Shown one piece after another: positions 23,545 to 33,276 of a DNA stretch of 64,000 bases. A program made the translations under genes and the position numbers. The stretch comes from Stenotrophomonas sp. 704A1 (GTDB taxonomy: Bacteria > Pseudomonadota > Gammaproteobacteria > Xanthomonadales > Xanthomonadaceae): assembly GCF_030549525.1 (NCBI RefSeq), contig NZ_CP130831.1, positions 3,745,501-3,809,500 on the forward strand, given 5' to 3'. Within the stretch, counting starts at the first letter, position 1. Each line of letters starts with the position of its first letter. The notes below the pieces were generated by a model, which was not told the DNA's origin, did not search any database, and worked only from the letters and a program-made list of their open reading frames with translations.

Positions 23545-26195
23545 TGATTTTCCTCCACGATTGGCGCTGCGCCCGGGGGCGCTGGCGCCAGGTAACCCAC
23601 CACGGTGCACAGCAGTCCGTAGGCGATGAACGAGGCGATGCCCAGCAGGTTGCCCAGATGCTGGCGATCGATGAGCACCAGCTTGGCCAGGACCACCGCC
23701 ATCAGCACGGCGCCGACCTTCCACAGCACCCGTTGGCCGCGGCGCGAGCCCCATACCCAGGCAATCACGCCCAATACGCTCCACAGCACCGTGAGGCTGG
23801 TCTGGGCCAGGCTGGAGCGGGCCATCCCCGGCGTCCACGCCAGCCCGCCCCAATGATGCACGCCGTGCAGCACCGTGCTGGTCAGGGCGATGAAGCCAGC
23901 CACCGCCAGCAGCGGCACGCGCAGGCGCTGCAGCGGCGCCGGCCCCTGCGCGTGGTACAGCCAGCGCGCGGCCAGCAGCAGGCTGATCCACTGCGCCAGT
24001 TCGGCCGGATTGAGCACGGGCAGCCAGGGCAGCGGCGTGGCGTCGCCCGCCAGGGTCAGACCGATTCCCCAGGCCAGCGCCAGCACTGCAAACACCACCC
24101 ACTGCAATGGCAGCCGTGCCGTATCGAAGCGGGCCCCCAACGGCCAGCGCAGCACGCGCCAGTGCCACAGCGACAACGCGGCGAGCAGCAGCCACGGCAA
24201 GGTCACCAGCAGCGCGGTCCAGCCCTGGGCCAGGCGCGCATCGCCGCCGCCCCACAGGGCCAGCAGCGAAAGCAGCGAAGGCCACAGCAGCCACCACAGG
24301 AACTGCGCGATGCGGGCCACGCCATCGCCGCCCTGGCGCAGGCACAGCAGGCTGCGCACGCCCAGCAGCGCGAACGCGGCCCAGGCCAGGCCGCCGTAGC
24401 CGGCGAACGGCTGCTGGTGCGCATCGCTCTGCAGCAGTGCCAGCGGGAACCCCAGTGCCAGCATCGCCAGCGCGGTCATGCCCAGCGCGCGTGCCGGCTG
24501 CCGGCGCTGCACCTCTGCGGCCAGCCAGCCGGTCAGCGCCGCCAGCACCAGCAGCGCATCGGCCTGCGTGGCATGGGCGAAGAAGCGGCCGATCTCGTGC
24601 GCGCAGCCGCCCAGCCACCACAGCAGGCCCCACAGGTAGTACGCCAGCGCGATGTCATGGCGCTGCCTGCGCTGGTAGCTCCACGCGGCAGCGAACCCGG
24701 CCACGGCCAGCAGCACGGCACCGATCGCGGTCGGGTTGAGCAGGAAGCGCGCGTCCTGGTGCCAATGGTCGGCACCGACCACGAATGCAAACGACGCGGC
24801 GAACTGCAGCAGCGCACCGGCAACCTGCGGCAGCCAGCGCTTCTGGCGCAACCCCAGCCAGGCCAGGCCAGCGCCTTCCAGCGCAAACACCGCGCCGGTG
24901 GCGCGTGCCGACAGCGCCAGTGGCACTGCCAGCGTGGCGAAGCCGGCCGCCAGTACCGCGTGCGACTGGGCCAGCACGGTGTAGGCGCTGCGTGCGATCA
25001 GCGCCCGCGCCAGCAGCGCGTAGATCGCTGCCAGGCCCAGCGCACACAGCGCCAGCGTCATCGGCTGCTGGTACAGCATGCCGGCCTGCAGCGAGAACGC
25101 CACCAGCGGCGTGCCGAACACCAGGCTGCCATCGACCAGGTCGCGACGTTCGGCGGGCTGGCGACGCGCATACAGCAGCGGGATGAGCAGGTAGAAGGCG
25201 AAGAACAGCAGCAGGAACGGTTCGGTACTGGCGAACTTGTCCGGCCGGTACTGCAGCACGCCCCAGAACGTGCCGATGCCGAAGGTGAAGGCGAAGCCGA
25301 GCAGGTTCAGCGCGCGCCACGGACGGAACCAGGCAATGGCAAACACGCCCGCGTTGAGCACTGCGTAGTAGCTGAACAAGCCGACGTGGTTGCCACTGCC
25401 GGTGGACAGCCACAGCGGCGCCATGAACCCGGCCAGGATGCCCAGCACCGCCAGCGTGCGCGAGTTCTGCACCACCGCCAGCACGCACAGGCCCGCCACC
25501 AGCGCGATCGAACTAGCGAATGCGAAACCGGGAGCGAGCAGTTCGAAGCGCTTGAAGGCGGCAAAGATGGTCAGCAGCAGGACGCCGATGGCACCGCCCT
25601 GCAGCGCCAGCGCGAACAGCCGCCGGCGTTCGCGCTGCTGCCAGCCGAAGCCCAGCAGGCCCAGCGCGCCGACGGTGATGCCGGCCAGACGCAGTTCGAT
25701 CGGCAGCACCAGCCAGCCCTGGTCGCTGACGTACTTGAGCAGCGCAGCGACGCCGGCCAGCAGCACCAGCATGCCGATCTTCACCGGCACATTGCCATGG
25801 GTGAACCAGTGCTTGACCGCGCCGGCGGCGCGCTCGACCACGTTCGGCAGCGCCGGTTCGGCAGGCAGCGGCGGCGTCTTCGGTACAGGGGGTGGCGACA
25901 GCGGCGGTGGTACGGCAGCGGCCACCGGCTCGGCAACCTTCGTCGGCGGCGCAGGCGCGGCGGCCGGGCGCAGGAACGGCGGCTCGCTGGAATCCGCGGC
26001 AACCACCGGCGGCCGTGGCGGCGCGACCGGTGCCTCGGCCATGCGCGACGGCGCGGCGGCAGGCCTGTCTTCGGCCAATGCGCCTTCCAGCGCGGCCACG
26101 CGCCGGCGCAGGCCGGCAATCATCACCAGCGCGACCACCAGCAGCAGCGGTATCGCCAGCAGGACCAGTACTGCCAGGACCAAGAGTGCTTCCAT
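23541..26195 (-). CDS. DUF2339 family polytopic membrane protein
   Basis: 884 residues. After an N-terminal helix (about 1-30) comes an acidic, Pro/Ala-rich cytoplasmic or periplasmic linker (about 45-135), then a long succession of more than 20 hydrophobic helices to the C-terminus. Such extreme helix counts and the partner DUF3999 gene are characteristic of DUF2339. The ATG at 26195 begins MEALLVLAVLVLL; earlier in-frame codons have no family resemblance. It lies between gap and pgk on the same strand, the gap terminator-bearing gene being downstream-independent. The role is unknown. Confidence 0.8.
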   Translation of the reverse strand: MEALLVLAVLVLLAIPLLLVVALVMIAGLRRRVAALEGALAEDRPAAAPSRMAEAPVAPPRPPVVAADSSEPPFLRPAAAPAPPTKVAEPVAAAVPPPLSPPPVPKTPPLPAEPALPNVVERAAGAVKHWFTHGNVPVKIGMLVLLAGVAALLKYVSDQGWLVLPIELRLAGITVGALGLLGFGWQQRERRRLFALALQGGAIGVLLLTIFAAFKRFELLAPGFAFASSIALVAGLCVLAVVQNSRTLAVLGILAGFMAPLWLSTGSGNHVGLFSYYAVLNAGVFAIAWFRPWRALNLLGFAFTFGIGTFWGVLQYRPDKFASTEPFLLLFFAFYLLIPLLYARRQPAERRDLVDGSLVFGTPLVAFSLQAGMLYQQPMTLALCALGLAAIYALLARALIARSAYTVLAQSHAVLAAGFATLAVPLALSARATGAVFALEGAGLAWLGLRQKRWLPQVAGALLQFAASFAFVVGADHWHQDARFLLNPTAIGAVLLAVAGFAAAWSYQRRQRHDIALAYYLWGLLWWLGGCAHEIGRFFAHATQADALLVLAALTGWLAAEVQRRQPARALGMTALAMLALGFPLALLQSDAHQQPFAGYGGLAWAAFALLGVRSLLCLRQGGDGVARIAQFLWWLLWPSLLSLLALWGGGDARLAQGWTALLVTLPWLLLAALSLWHWRVLRWPLGARFDTARLPLQWVVFAVLALAWGIGLTLAGDATPLPWLPVLNPAELAQWISLLLAARWLYHAQGPAPLQRLRVPLLAVAGFIALTSTVLHGVHHWGGLAWTPGMARSSLAQTSLTVLWSVLGVIAWVWGSRRGQRVLWKVGAVLMAVVLAKLVLIDRQHLGNLLGIASFIAYGLLCTVVGYLAPAPPGAAPIVEENQ

Positions 26196-26278
26196 TCCTT
26201 GCCTTCCGATGCGATCCCGCACGCCACGATGGCGGCGGTCGACGGCCCATGCTACGTCAGGCAGGGCCCCTGAAACGA

Positions 26279-26303
26279 CGAACCCCGGCCAGGCCGGGGT
26301 TCG
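26279..26303 (-). terminator. Hairpin terminator after gap
   Basis: Stem GAACCCCGGCC/GGCCGGGGTTC around a 2-base loop, about 20 bases past the gap stop. Confidence 0.65.
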
Positions 26304-26323
26304 AGCGACGGTCTTGGCGCGCC

Positions 26324-27466
<1,143 letters not shown>

Positions 27467-27521
27467 TTAGCGCGGCGTGAGGCCGAGACTGGCCACATCC
27501 ACCCCGCAACGAGATCCCCCC

Positions 27522-28151
27522 ATGCGCAAGACCTCCCCCCTGATCGTGGCCAGCCTGGCCGCCGCCCTCTCCCTGGCCGCCGCCCCGGCCATGGCCCAGT
27601 CCAAGGGCGACTGGACCCTGTCGGCCGGCGTGCACCAGGTGGCGCCGAAGTCGAACAACGGCTGGCTGGCCGGCGGCACGCTGAAGGTCGACGTCGACAA
27701 CGATGTCAAGCCGACCATCACCGGTGAGTACTTCATCGCTGACAACCTGGGCATCGAAGTGCTGGCCGCCCTGCCGTTCAAGCACGACATCAACATCAAT
27801 GGCCTGGGCCGCGTGGGCAGCACCAAGCAGCTGCCGCCGGTGGTCACCCTCCAGTACCACTTCAACAGCAAGGGCAAGGTGTCGCCGTTCATCGGTGCCG
27901 GCGTGAACTACACCACCTTCTTCAGCGAAGACACCACCGGCGCGCTGGCCGGCAGCACGCTGAAGCTGCAGGATTCGTGGGGCCTGGCTGCACATGCGGG
28001 CCTGGACTTCGCGATCGGCGAGAAGGGCGCGCTGCGCGTCGATATGCGCTGGATCGACATCGACAGCAAGGTGAAGTTGAACGGCGAGAAGATCGGCACG
28101 GTCAACATCGATCCGCTGGTCTACGGCGCGTCCTACGTCTTCAAGTTCTGA
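27522..28151 (+). CDS. ompW: Outer-membrane protein OmpW
   Basis: Eight-stranded outer-membrane barrel of 209 residues forming a narrow hydrophobic channel. The signal peptide ends AAAPAMA-QS. Typical OmpW features are DNLGIEVLAALPFKHDI, the glycine-rich PFIGAGVNYTTFF and the C-terminal VYGASYVFKF with terminal Phe. The ATG at 27522 starts the signal peptide directly. A perfect FNR-type site lies 60 bases upstream, so expression probably rises when oxygen falls. It is monocistronic, with a strong terminator 26 bases after the stop. The gap gene is divergent. Confidence 0.93.
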   Translation: MRKTSPLIVASLAAALSLAAAPAMAQSKGDWTLSAGVHQVAPKSNNGWLAGGTLKVDVDNDVKPTITGEYFIADNLGIEVLAALPFKHDININGLGRVGSTKQLPPVVTLQYHFNSKGKVSPFIGAGVNYTTFFSEDTTGALAGSTLKLQDSWGLAAHAGLDFAIGEKGALRVDMRWIDIDSKVKLNGEKIGTVNIDPLVYGASYVFKF

Positions 28152-28176
28152 AGCAGAACCCCCCTCGCAGCATGTT

Positions 28177-28207
28177 GCCCCGGTATGTGTGTGCCGGGGC
28201 CTTTTTT
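28177..28207 (+). terminator. Rho-independent terminator after ompW
   Basis: GCCCCGG/CCGGGGC stem followed by TTTTTT. It ends 3 bases before the convergent GGDEF gene's stop, so it is compact and shared space. Confidence 0.85.
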
Positions 28208-28209
28208 GA

Positions 28210-29337
28210 TCACCCGTCCGCCGCCACTTCCACCCGGTTGCGGCCCCCCGCCTTGGCCCGGTACAGCGCCGCATCGGCCCGCGCCAGGGCCTGTTCCAGC
28301 GTGTCACCGCCATCGTCATGCCAGCGTGCCACGCCAATGCTCACGCTGACCACCGGCGCGGCGTCCGAATCGGCATGGGCGATCGCCAACGCCTGCACCT
28401 GCTGCCGCAGCTGCTCGAACGGCGCCGACTCCGGCTGGCCGGGCTGCCAACGGCCCAGCGCCACGAACTCCTCGCCGCCGTAGCGCGCGACCACCGCGTC
28501 GCTGCCGCGCAGCTGCGCGGCCAGTGTCACCGCCACCGCGTGCAGCACGGTATCGCCGGCAGGATGCCCGTGGTGATCGTTGTAGCGCTTGAAGTAATCG
28601 ATGTCGATCATCGCAATGCGCAGTGCGCCGCGTGCGTGCGGTGAACGCAGGTAGTCGTGGAAGATCTGGTGGGCGCGCCGGTCGAAGGCACGCCGGTTGA
28701 GCAGGCCGGTCAGTCCATCGTGGTTGGCCAGCGCGTCGAGCTGCTGTTCGGCACGGTAGGTCGCACGCGCCTGGCGTTCGGAAATGTAGCTGCCGACGAT
28801 GCCGGCCACGTTGCTGGCCAGCACGAACATCACGCTCTGCAGCATCTGCGCCCAGTGCCGGCCCACCTGCAGCTCGGCCAGGATGAAGGCCAGCGTGATC
28901 AGCGTGCCGGTCAGTGTTGCGACCCCGACCCGCAGCCCGCACAGGAAGTAGTTCAGCAGCAGGAACAGGCTGATGCCTTCATAGGGATAGTCCACGCCGG
29001 CCCGGTGCGCGGTCCAGATCATCGTCACCAGGGTCAGCCCGCTGACCAGCACAACGCTGCCGCCCAGCCACTGCAGATGCCGGCGGAACACCGGCAGGAA
29101 GGTGAGCGCCAGCCCCAGCAGCAGCGCCGGCAGCAGCAGGGCCAGGCGCCAGCGCAGCACCGGCGCGTGCACCTCCGGCGGCAGCCAGGCATGGTCGAGC
29201 GCGGCAAACCCCAGCGAGAACAGCGCAGCCACGGCACAGGCCCAGCGCATGCGCCAGACCACCTGTGCATTGAAGGCGGCGGAAAATCCGTCGGCGGGCG
29301 GATGCCCCGCCATGATCCGCCTGTCGGTGATGGTCAT
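28210..29337 (-). CDS. Membrane diguanylate cyclase (GGDEF domain)
   Basis: Makes cyclic di-GMP from two GTP; 375 residues. Five or six transmembrane helices (about 28-185) form a MASE-like sensor, followed by a short helical linker and the GGDEF domain (about 200-370). The signature is RYGGEEF at 285-291, with the substrate loop DIDYFKRYND and DGLTGLLNRRAF at the start. An RGSD motif upstream resembles the product-inhibition I-site, but six residues rather than five separate it from GGEEF. There is no EAL domain. The ATG at 29337 gives MTITDRRIM. It is divergent from the nuclease gene; the sensor ligand is unknown. Confidence 0.92.
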   Translation of the reverse strand: MTITDRRIMAGHPPADGFSAAFNAQVVWRMRWACAVAALFSLGFAALDHAWLPPEVHAPVLRWRLALLLPALLLGLALTFLPVFRRHLQWLGGSVVLVSGLTLVTMIWTAHRAGVDYPYEGISLFLLLNYFLCGLRVGVATLTGTLITLAFILAELQVGRHWAQMLQSVMFVLASNVAGIVGSYISERQARATYRAEQQLDALANHDGLTGLLNRRAFDRRAHQIFHDYLRSPHARGALRIAMIDIDYFKRYNDHHGHPAGDTVLHAVAVTLAAQLRGSDAVVARYGGEEFVALGRWQPGQPESAPFEQLRQQVQALAIAHADSDAAPVVSVSIGVARWHDDGGDTLEQALARADAALYRAKAGGRNRVEVAADG

Positions 29338-29438
29338 CGCCGCCTCCCCGCCCGTGACCGGGCCACCGTAACCGCACGCCGATCAAGACGATGTGGCGAG
29401 AGGCCGCGTTGCATCAATCCGCGCTGCGGCCGCCCCGC

Positions 29439-29444
29439 TAGAAT
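29439..29444 (+). promoter_or_regulatory. Candidate -10 for the nuclease, possibly leaderless
   Basis: TAGAAT ends 6 bases before the ATG at 29451. A transcript starting at the usual distance would begin at or beside the start codon. No Shine-Dalgarno sequence precedes the ATG. Confidence 0.4.
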
Positions 29445-29450
29445 GGGCCC

Positions 29451-30269
29451 ATGAACGCCCTGCACTCCCTGTTTCTTGCCGCCGCTCTGGCGCCGGCCCT
29501 GCTCACCCTGTCCGCCCCGGCCCATGCCTGGGGTGCGCAGGGCCATCGTCTGGTTGCCGACGTGGCCGACGCCCGCCTCAGCCCCGCCGCGCGCGCCGAA
29601 GTCGACCGCCTGCTGGCGGCCGAGCCGGGCGCCACGCTGGCCAGCATCGCGCCCTGGGCCGACCAGCTGCGCGCCAAGGACCCTGGCCTGGGTCGCCGCT
29701 CGGCTGGCTGGCACTACGTCAACATCGCCGAAGACAACTGCCATTACGAAGCACCGAAGCACTGCAGGAACGGCAACTGCATCGTCGAAGCCCTGAAGGC
29801 ACAGAGCGCCATCCTCGGCGATCGCAGCCTGACCGACGGCGAGCGCCTGCAGGCGCTGAAGTTCGTCGTGCACCTGGTCGGCGATATCCACCAGCCGATG
29901 CATGCCGGCTACGCCCACGACAAGGGCGGCAACGATTTCCAGCTGCAGTTCGGCAACCGCGGTACCAACCTGCACTCGCTGTGGGACAGCGGCATGCTCA
30001 ACACCCGCAAGCTGGACGACGCGGGCTATCTGCCGCTGCTGCACAGCCAGCGCGCACCGAAGCTGGCGCGCCAGTCCAACCCGCAGCGCGACCCGCAGGC
30101 CTGGGCCGAAGCCAGCTGCCGCATCTCCATGCAGGCGGGCGTTTATCCGGCCTCGCGTAAAATCGGTGACGAATACACCGCGCGCTACCGGCCGCTGGCC
30201 GAAGCGCAGCTGCGACTGGCCGGTGAGAACCTGGCGCAGTTGCTGAACCGCGTGCTCGCCGCGCGCTGA
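29451..30269 (+). CDS. Secreted S1/P1-type nuclease
   Basis: Zinc-dependent nuclease of the S1/P1 family cutting single-stranded nucleic acids; 272 residues. The signal peptide (1-26, ending APAHA) exposes Trp27 as mature residue 1, the N-terminal Trp that binds zinc in this family. Further ligands are seen in WGAQGHR, IAPWADQ, GWHYVNI, VVHLVGDIHQPMH and KGGNDFQ, giving the usual three-zinc cluster. Two Cys pairs (near 96-106) suit a secreted protein. It resembles SmNuc1 described from S. maltophilia. It is 11 bases upstream of the metallo-hydrolase gene and probably co-transcribed with it. Confidence 0.93.
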   Translation: MNALHSLFLAAALAPALLTLSAPAHAWGAQGHRLVADVADARLSPAARAEVDRLLAAEPGATLASIAPWADQLRAKDPGLGRRSAGWHYVNIAEDNCHYEAPKHCRNGNCIVEALKAQSAILGDRSLTDGERLQALKFVVHLVGDIHQPMHAGYAHDKGGNDFQLQFGNRGTNLHSLWDSGMLNTRKLDDAGYLPLLHSQRAPKLARQSNPQRDPQAWAEASCRISMQAGVYPASRKIGDEYTARYRPLAEAQLRLAGENLAQLLNRVLAAR

Positions 30270-30280
30270 GGAGCGTTCCG

Positions 30281-31081
30281 ATGTCGGTCCACGTGCAGTC
30301 GTTCTTCCACCGCGACAGCCATACCTTCAGCTACCTGGTCAGCGATCCCGCCAGTGGCGAAGCAGCGCTGATCGACCCGGTCCTGGACTACGACCCGGAC
30401 ACCGACGCCAGCAGCGAATCGCCGCTGCGCGCAGCGTTGCAGGCCATCGAACAACAGGGCCTGCAGCTGCGCTGGCTGCTGGAGACGCATGCCCACGCCG
30501 ATCATGTGTCGGCCGGGCGCCGGCTCAAGCAGCACTTCCCGCAGGCCACGCTGGCCATCGGCGAAGGCATCCGTGCGGTACAGGCCACCTTCGCACCGCG
30601 CTATGGCCTGCAGCTTCCTGCTGCGGATGAAATCTTCGACCACCTGTTCAACGATGGCGAAACCTTTGCCGTTGGCACGCTGCGTGGCCAGGTGATCGCG
30701 GTGCCGGGCCATACCAGCGACAGCATCGCCTACCTGATCGGCGATGCGCTGTTCACCGGCGACTCGCTGTTCATGCCCGACGGCGGCACCGCCCGCTGCG
30801 ATTTCCCGGGCGGTGATGCCGCGCAGCTGTACCGCTCGATCCAGCGCCTGCTGGCCCTGCCCGACGCCACCCGCGTATTCGTCTGCCATGACTACGGCCC
30901 GGGCGGCCGCGCCATCGCCAACGAAACCACCATCGGCGAACAGCGCGCGCACAACATCCATGTCCATGACGGCGTGGCCGAGGCGGAGTTCGTCAGCGTG
31001 CGCCAGGCCCGCGATGCCACCCTGGCCGAGCCGGCACTGATGCAGCCGGCGGTGAAGGCCAACATCCAGGGCGGGGCCTGA
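30281..31081 (+). CDS. Metallo-beta-lactamase-fold hydrolase, persulfide dioxygenase-like
   Basis: Cytoplasmic MBL-fold protein, 266 residues. The metal motif HAHADH is at 70-75, with the third His in VPGHTSD, Asp in FTGDSLFMPDGG and His in VFVCHDYGP. The combination THAHADH, GDSLF and ARCDFPGG is typical of the ETHE1/Blh-like iron persulfide dioxygenase group rather than of true beta-lactamases or glyoxalase II. The ATG at 30281 is 11 bases after the nuclease stop, with GAGGAG just upstream. The oxygenase role is family-based; no rhodanese or sulfide oxidase gene is adjacent. Confidence 0.85.
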   Translation: MSVHVQSFFHRDSHTFSYLVSDPASGEAALIDPVLDYDPDTDASSESPLRAALQAIEQQGLQLRWLLETHAHADHVSAGRRLKQHFPQATLAIGEGIRAVQATFAPRYGLQLPAADEIFDHLFNDGETFAVGTLRGQVIAVPGHTSDSIAYLIGDALFTGDSLFMPDGGTARCDFPGGDAAQLYRSIQRLLALPDATRVFVCHDYGPGGRAIANETTIGEQRAHNIHVHDGVAEAEFVSVRQARDATLAEPALMQPAVKANIQGGA

Positions 31082-31145
31082 CACGCGCCGCTGCGTTCGC
31101 CGGGTCTGGCCCGGCGCCCGCGTGTCCGTCGGAGATCACCCGCCT

Positions 31146-31709
31146 TCATTTCCCCTGGGTGCGCACCACGTGCTGGCCCTTCACGATCTCGAAGGTGAAG
31201 GCGTACTGCAGGCTGACTGCCACCGGCTCGATACGCTCGGCACCGCGACAGTCGCCACGGTTCGATGGCACCTTGCCGGCCGGGAAGTGGCACACCGCTG
31301 CGGCCGAGTATTTCCACATCGCCACGGCGTCCTGCGCAGCTTGCAGCAGGGGCGCATTCTCGCGTGCAGCCCCTGCGGCGCAGTCCTGCCGATCGGTCAG
31401 CGGCATGCTGCGTTCGACGCTGCCCTGCGCATCCACCACCACCTGCAGGCAGATGGTAGTCGGTGCCAGTTCCGCGCGCGGATCACGATCGCCGACCTCA
31501 GGATCCGGTGCCGCGTATAGCTGCGGCATCCGGTAGCCCTCGGTCGCACCCAGCGAATACACCTGCAGCTGCCCACTGCCGCCGCCCGCCTGCGGCTGCA
31601 GGCGCTGGTGACCGACATTCTCGCTGCGGGTATCTACCGTGGTCAGCCGCTCCTGGCTCGCGCATCCGGCCAACAGCGCCGCCGTCATCAACAGCGGCGC
31701 GCACTTCAC
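31146..31709 (-). CDS. Lipoprotein with TonB C-terminal-like region
   Basis: Predicted lipoprotein, 187 residues. The GTG at 31709 overlaps the stop of the upstream gene (GTGA), and a lipobox LLAGC gives Cys 16. The second half shows a TonB-C-like pattern: ICLQVVVDAQGSVE, a spacer with two Cys, then LLQAAQDAVAMWKYSAA, resembling the beta-strand and helix of TonB C-terminal domains (compare VVDAQG...AAxxWxYxPA in its neighbour). Cys pairs suggest oxidised periplasmic folding. Not recognised as a named family. It is coupled to an M56 peptidase-TonB fusion and a BlaI-type repressor, and probably works with them in the envelope. Confidence 0.7.
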   Translation of the reverse strand: MKCAPLLMTAALLAGCASQERLTTVDTRSENVGHQRLQPQAGGGSGQLQVYSLGATEGYRMPQLYAAPDPEVGDRDPRAELAPTTICLQVVVDAQGSVERSMPLTDRQDCAAGAARENAPLLQAAQDAVAMWKYSAAAVCHFPAGKVPSNRGDCRGAERIEPVAVSLQYAFTFEIVKGQHVVRTQGK

Positions 31710-32908
31710 TTCGCGTCCTCGGTGTCGTCCATGGCAAAGGTGATCGGAATCTTCACTGCGCCTGCCACCGGCTTGCCGTTCTTCATTGCCGGACGATAGG
31801 TCCAGCTGCGCGCTGCAGCAATCGACACCGCGTCGAACACGCCCGGATTTGTGGCATTGAGCACCTGGACATCGGTGGGACGCCCCTGCGCATCCACTTC
31901 CACGCGCAGGTTCACCACGCCTACCTGGCGCTGATCGAACGCAGACTTCGGGTAGGACGGCGGTGGCATCTTGTCGATCTGGATGTCCCGATCCATGGCC
32001 GCCGCTGCCGGGCTGCCGGCCATCGTATTGCCCTGGCTGGCCCACGCCACCGCTCCCATTCCCAGGCACAGGCCGACCACCAGCACCTGACCTGACACCC
32101 ACGGCAATGCCTTCCGCTTGGACTGCTTCAACATGGCGATACGCTCCTTCAACACGGGTTGGCTGCGCCAATGGCAGACCGCGGGCGCAACCGGGTGGAC
32201 CAGCTGCGCCTTCAGCAGCGTGCTGGCGTAGAGGCCGCGCAGCGCCGGCTGCGGGGCCATGGTGCGGGCGTCGCAGGCCAGTTCCTGGTCGCGCAGGAAG
32301 CGGCCCGCAGCCCATGGCAGAAGCGGGTGGAACCAGAACACGGTGCGCGCCAGCAGCAACGCACCATTGGCCCAGTGATCGCCATTGCGCCGGTGGCTGC
32401 GCTCGTGCTGCAGGATCAGGCTCTGTTCCTGCGCGGTGAACTGCTGGTCGAAGTCGGGGCCAACCACGATGCGGGGGCGCCACAGACCGACCAGTGCGGG
32501 CAAGCCGGGATCGCCACTGGCCTGCCAGCTGCCATCGGCGCGCGGCTCCAGTGGCCCCATGCTGCGTTCAAAGCGACGCTGCGCGCGCAGGTCGCGCAGC
32601 AGGCAGATGCCCATGCCCAGGGCCCAGGCCATCAGCAACAGCCATGCCCCAGGCAACGACCGCGCAGCCACACCGTCGGTGGCCCCCGGTACCACTTTCA
32701 ACGGCAACGTCGGCACATGCTGCAACAGCGCAAACTGTGGCAGCGGCAGCAGCAGGGCCACCAGCAGCAGCGGCAGCAGCCACCAGCTGCGGTAGGCCAG
32801 CCCAGCGCCCCCCAACCGCACCAGCAGTGGTCGTAGCACCGCCAGCAGGACCACGCCCACGGCCAGCCACAGGCTGGCCTGCCACAGTCCGTCGAGCAGC
32901 TCAGTCAT
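31706..32908 (-). CDS. BlaR1/MecR1-like M56 peptidase fused to a TonB C-terminal domain
   Basis: Membrane metallopeptidase of 400 residues. Transmembrane helices lie near 8-28, 40-60 and 86-106. The zinc motif HERSH is at 168-172, with a probable third ligand E209 in DQELACDA. A fourth helix is near 272-290. In BlaR1 the C-terminal part is a penicillin sensor; here it is a TonB C-terminal domain (about 318-393: YPKSAFDQRQVG, then VEVDAQGRPTDVQVL, then AARSWTYRPA). No SxxK penicillin-binding motif of a sensor is seen. The ATG overlaps the repressor's stop by 8 bases. It likely cleaves or inactivates the BlaI-like repressor on an envelope signal, which is inference. Confidence 0.88.
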   Translation of the reverse strand: MTELLDGLWQASLWLAVGVVLLAVLRPLLVRLGGAGLAYRSWWLLPLLLVALLLPLPQFALLQHVPTLPLKVVPGATDGVAARSLPGAWLLLMAWALGMGICLLRDLRAQRRFERSMGPLEPRADGSWQASGDPGLPALVGLWRPRIVVGPDFDQQFTAQEQSLILQHERSHRRNGDHWANGALLLARTVFWFHPLLPWAAGRFLRDQELACDARTMAPQPALRGLYASTLLKAQLVHPVAPAVCHWRSQPVLKERIAMLKQSKRKALPWVSGQVLVVGLCLGMGAVAWASQGNTMAGSPAAAAMDRDIQIDKMPPPSYPKSAFDQRQVGVVNLRVEVDAQGRPTDVQVLNATNPGVFDAVSIAAARSWTYRPAMKNGKPVAGAVKIPITFAMDDTEDAK

Positions 32909-33266
32909 GGTCCAGCTCCTGGATCAGCTTCTTCAGTTCGGCGATGTCCTGCGCACTCAGCTGGCCCCGTTCGCTGAAGTGCGCGACCAGCGGCGCCACA
33001 CGCCCTTCGAAGACACGGCCGATGAAGTCCTGGCTCTGCGCCTCCACCCACGCCTGTCGCTGCAGCAGCGGCCGGTACAGGTAACGCCGTCCCTCGCGCT
33101 CGGCGGCGATCGCGCCCTTGGTCAACAGGCGGTTGAGCAGGGTCTTGATGGTCGGCTCGGCCCAGTCGCGGTGGGCCAGTGCGGCGACCACGTCGTCAGC
33201 ACTACGGGGGGCCTGCTGCCACAGCACCTCCATCACGACGGCTTCGGCTTCGCTGATCGGGGTCAT
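32901..33266 (-). CDS. BlaI/MecI-family winged-helix repressor
   Basis: DNA-binding repressor of 121 residues. The winged helix-turn-helix (about 1-72) includes MTPISEAEAVVMEVLWQ, then PTIKTLLNRLLTKGAI, the recognition helix and wing, followed by a helical dimerisation tail (about 75-121). BlaI members bind palindromic operators and are removed by cognate M56 peptidases. The next gene encodes such a peptidase and overlaps by 8 bases. The ATG at 33266 is family-consistent. A palindrome and repeated half-sites lie just upstream, fitting autoregulation and control of the divergent flavin reductase gene. Confidence 0.9.
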   Translation of the reverse strand: MTPISEAEAVVMEVLWQQAPRSADDVVAALAHRDWAEPTIKTLLNRLLTKGAIAAEREGRRYLYRPLLQRQAWVEAQSQDFIGRVFEGRVAPLVAHFSERGQLSAQDIAELKKLIQELDHD

Positions 33267-33276
33267 GGTTTACATC

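Noticed and set aside
31706..33266. Beta-lactamase regulator pair (blaI/blaR1)
   Set aside because: The peptidase lacks a penicillin-sensor domain and no beta-lactamase gene is nearby, so gene names blaI/blaR1 were not applied.
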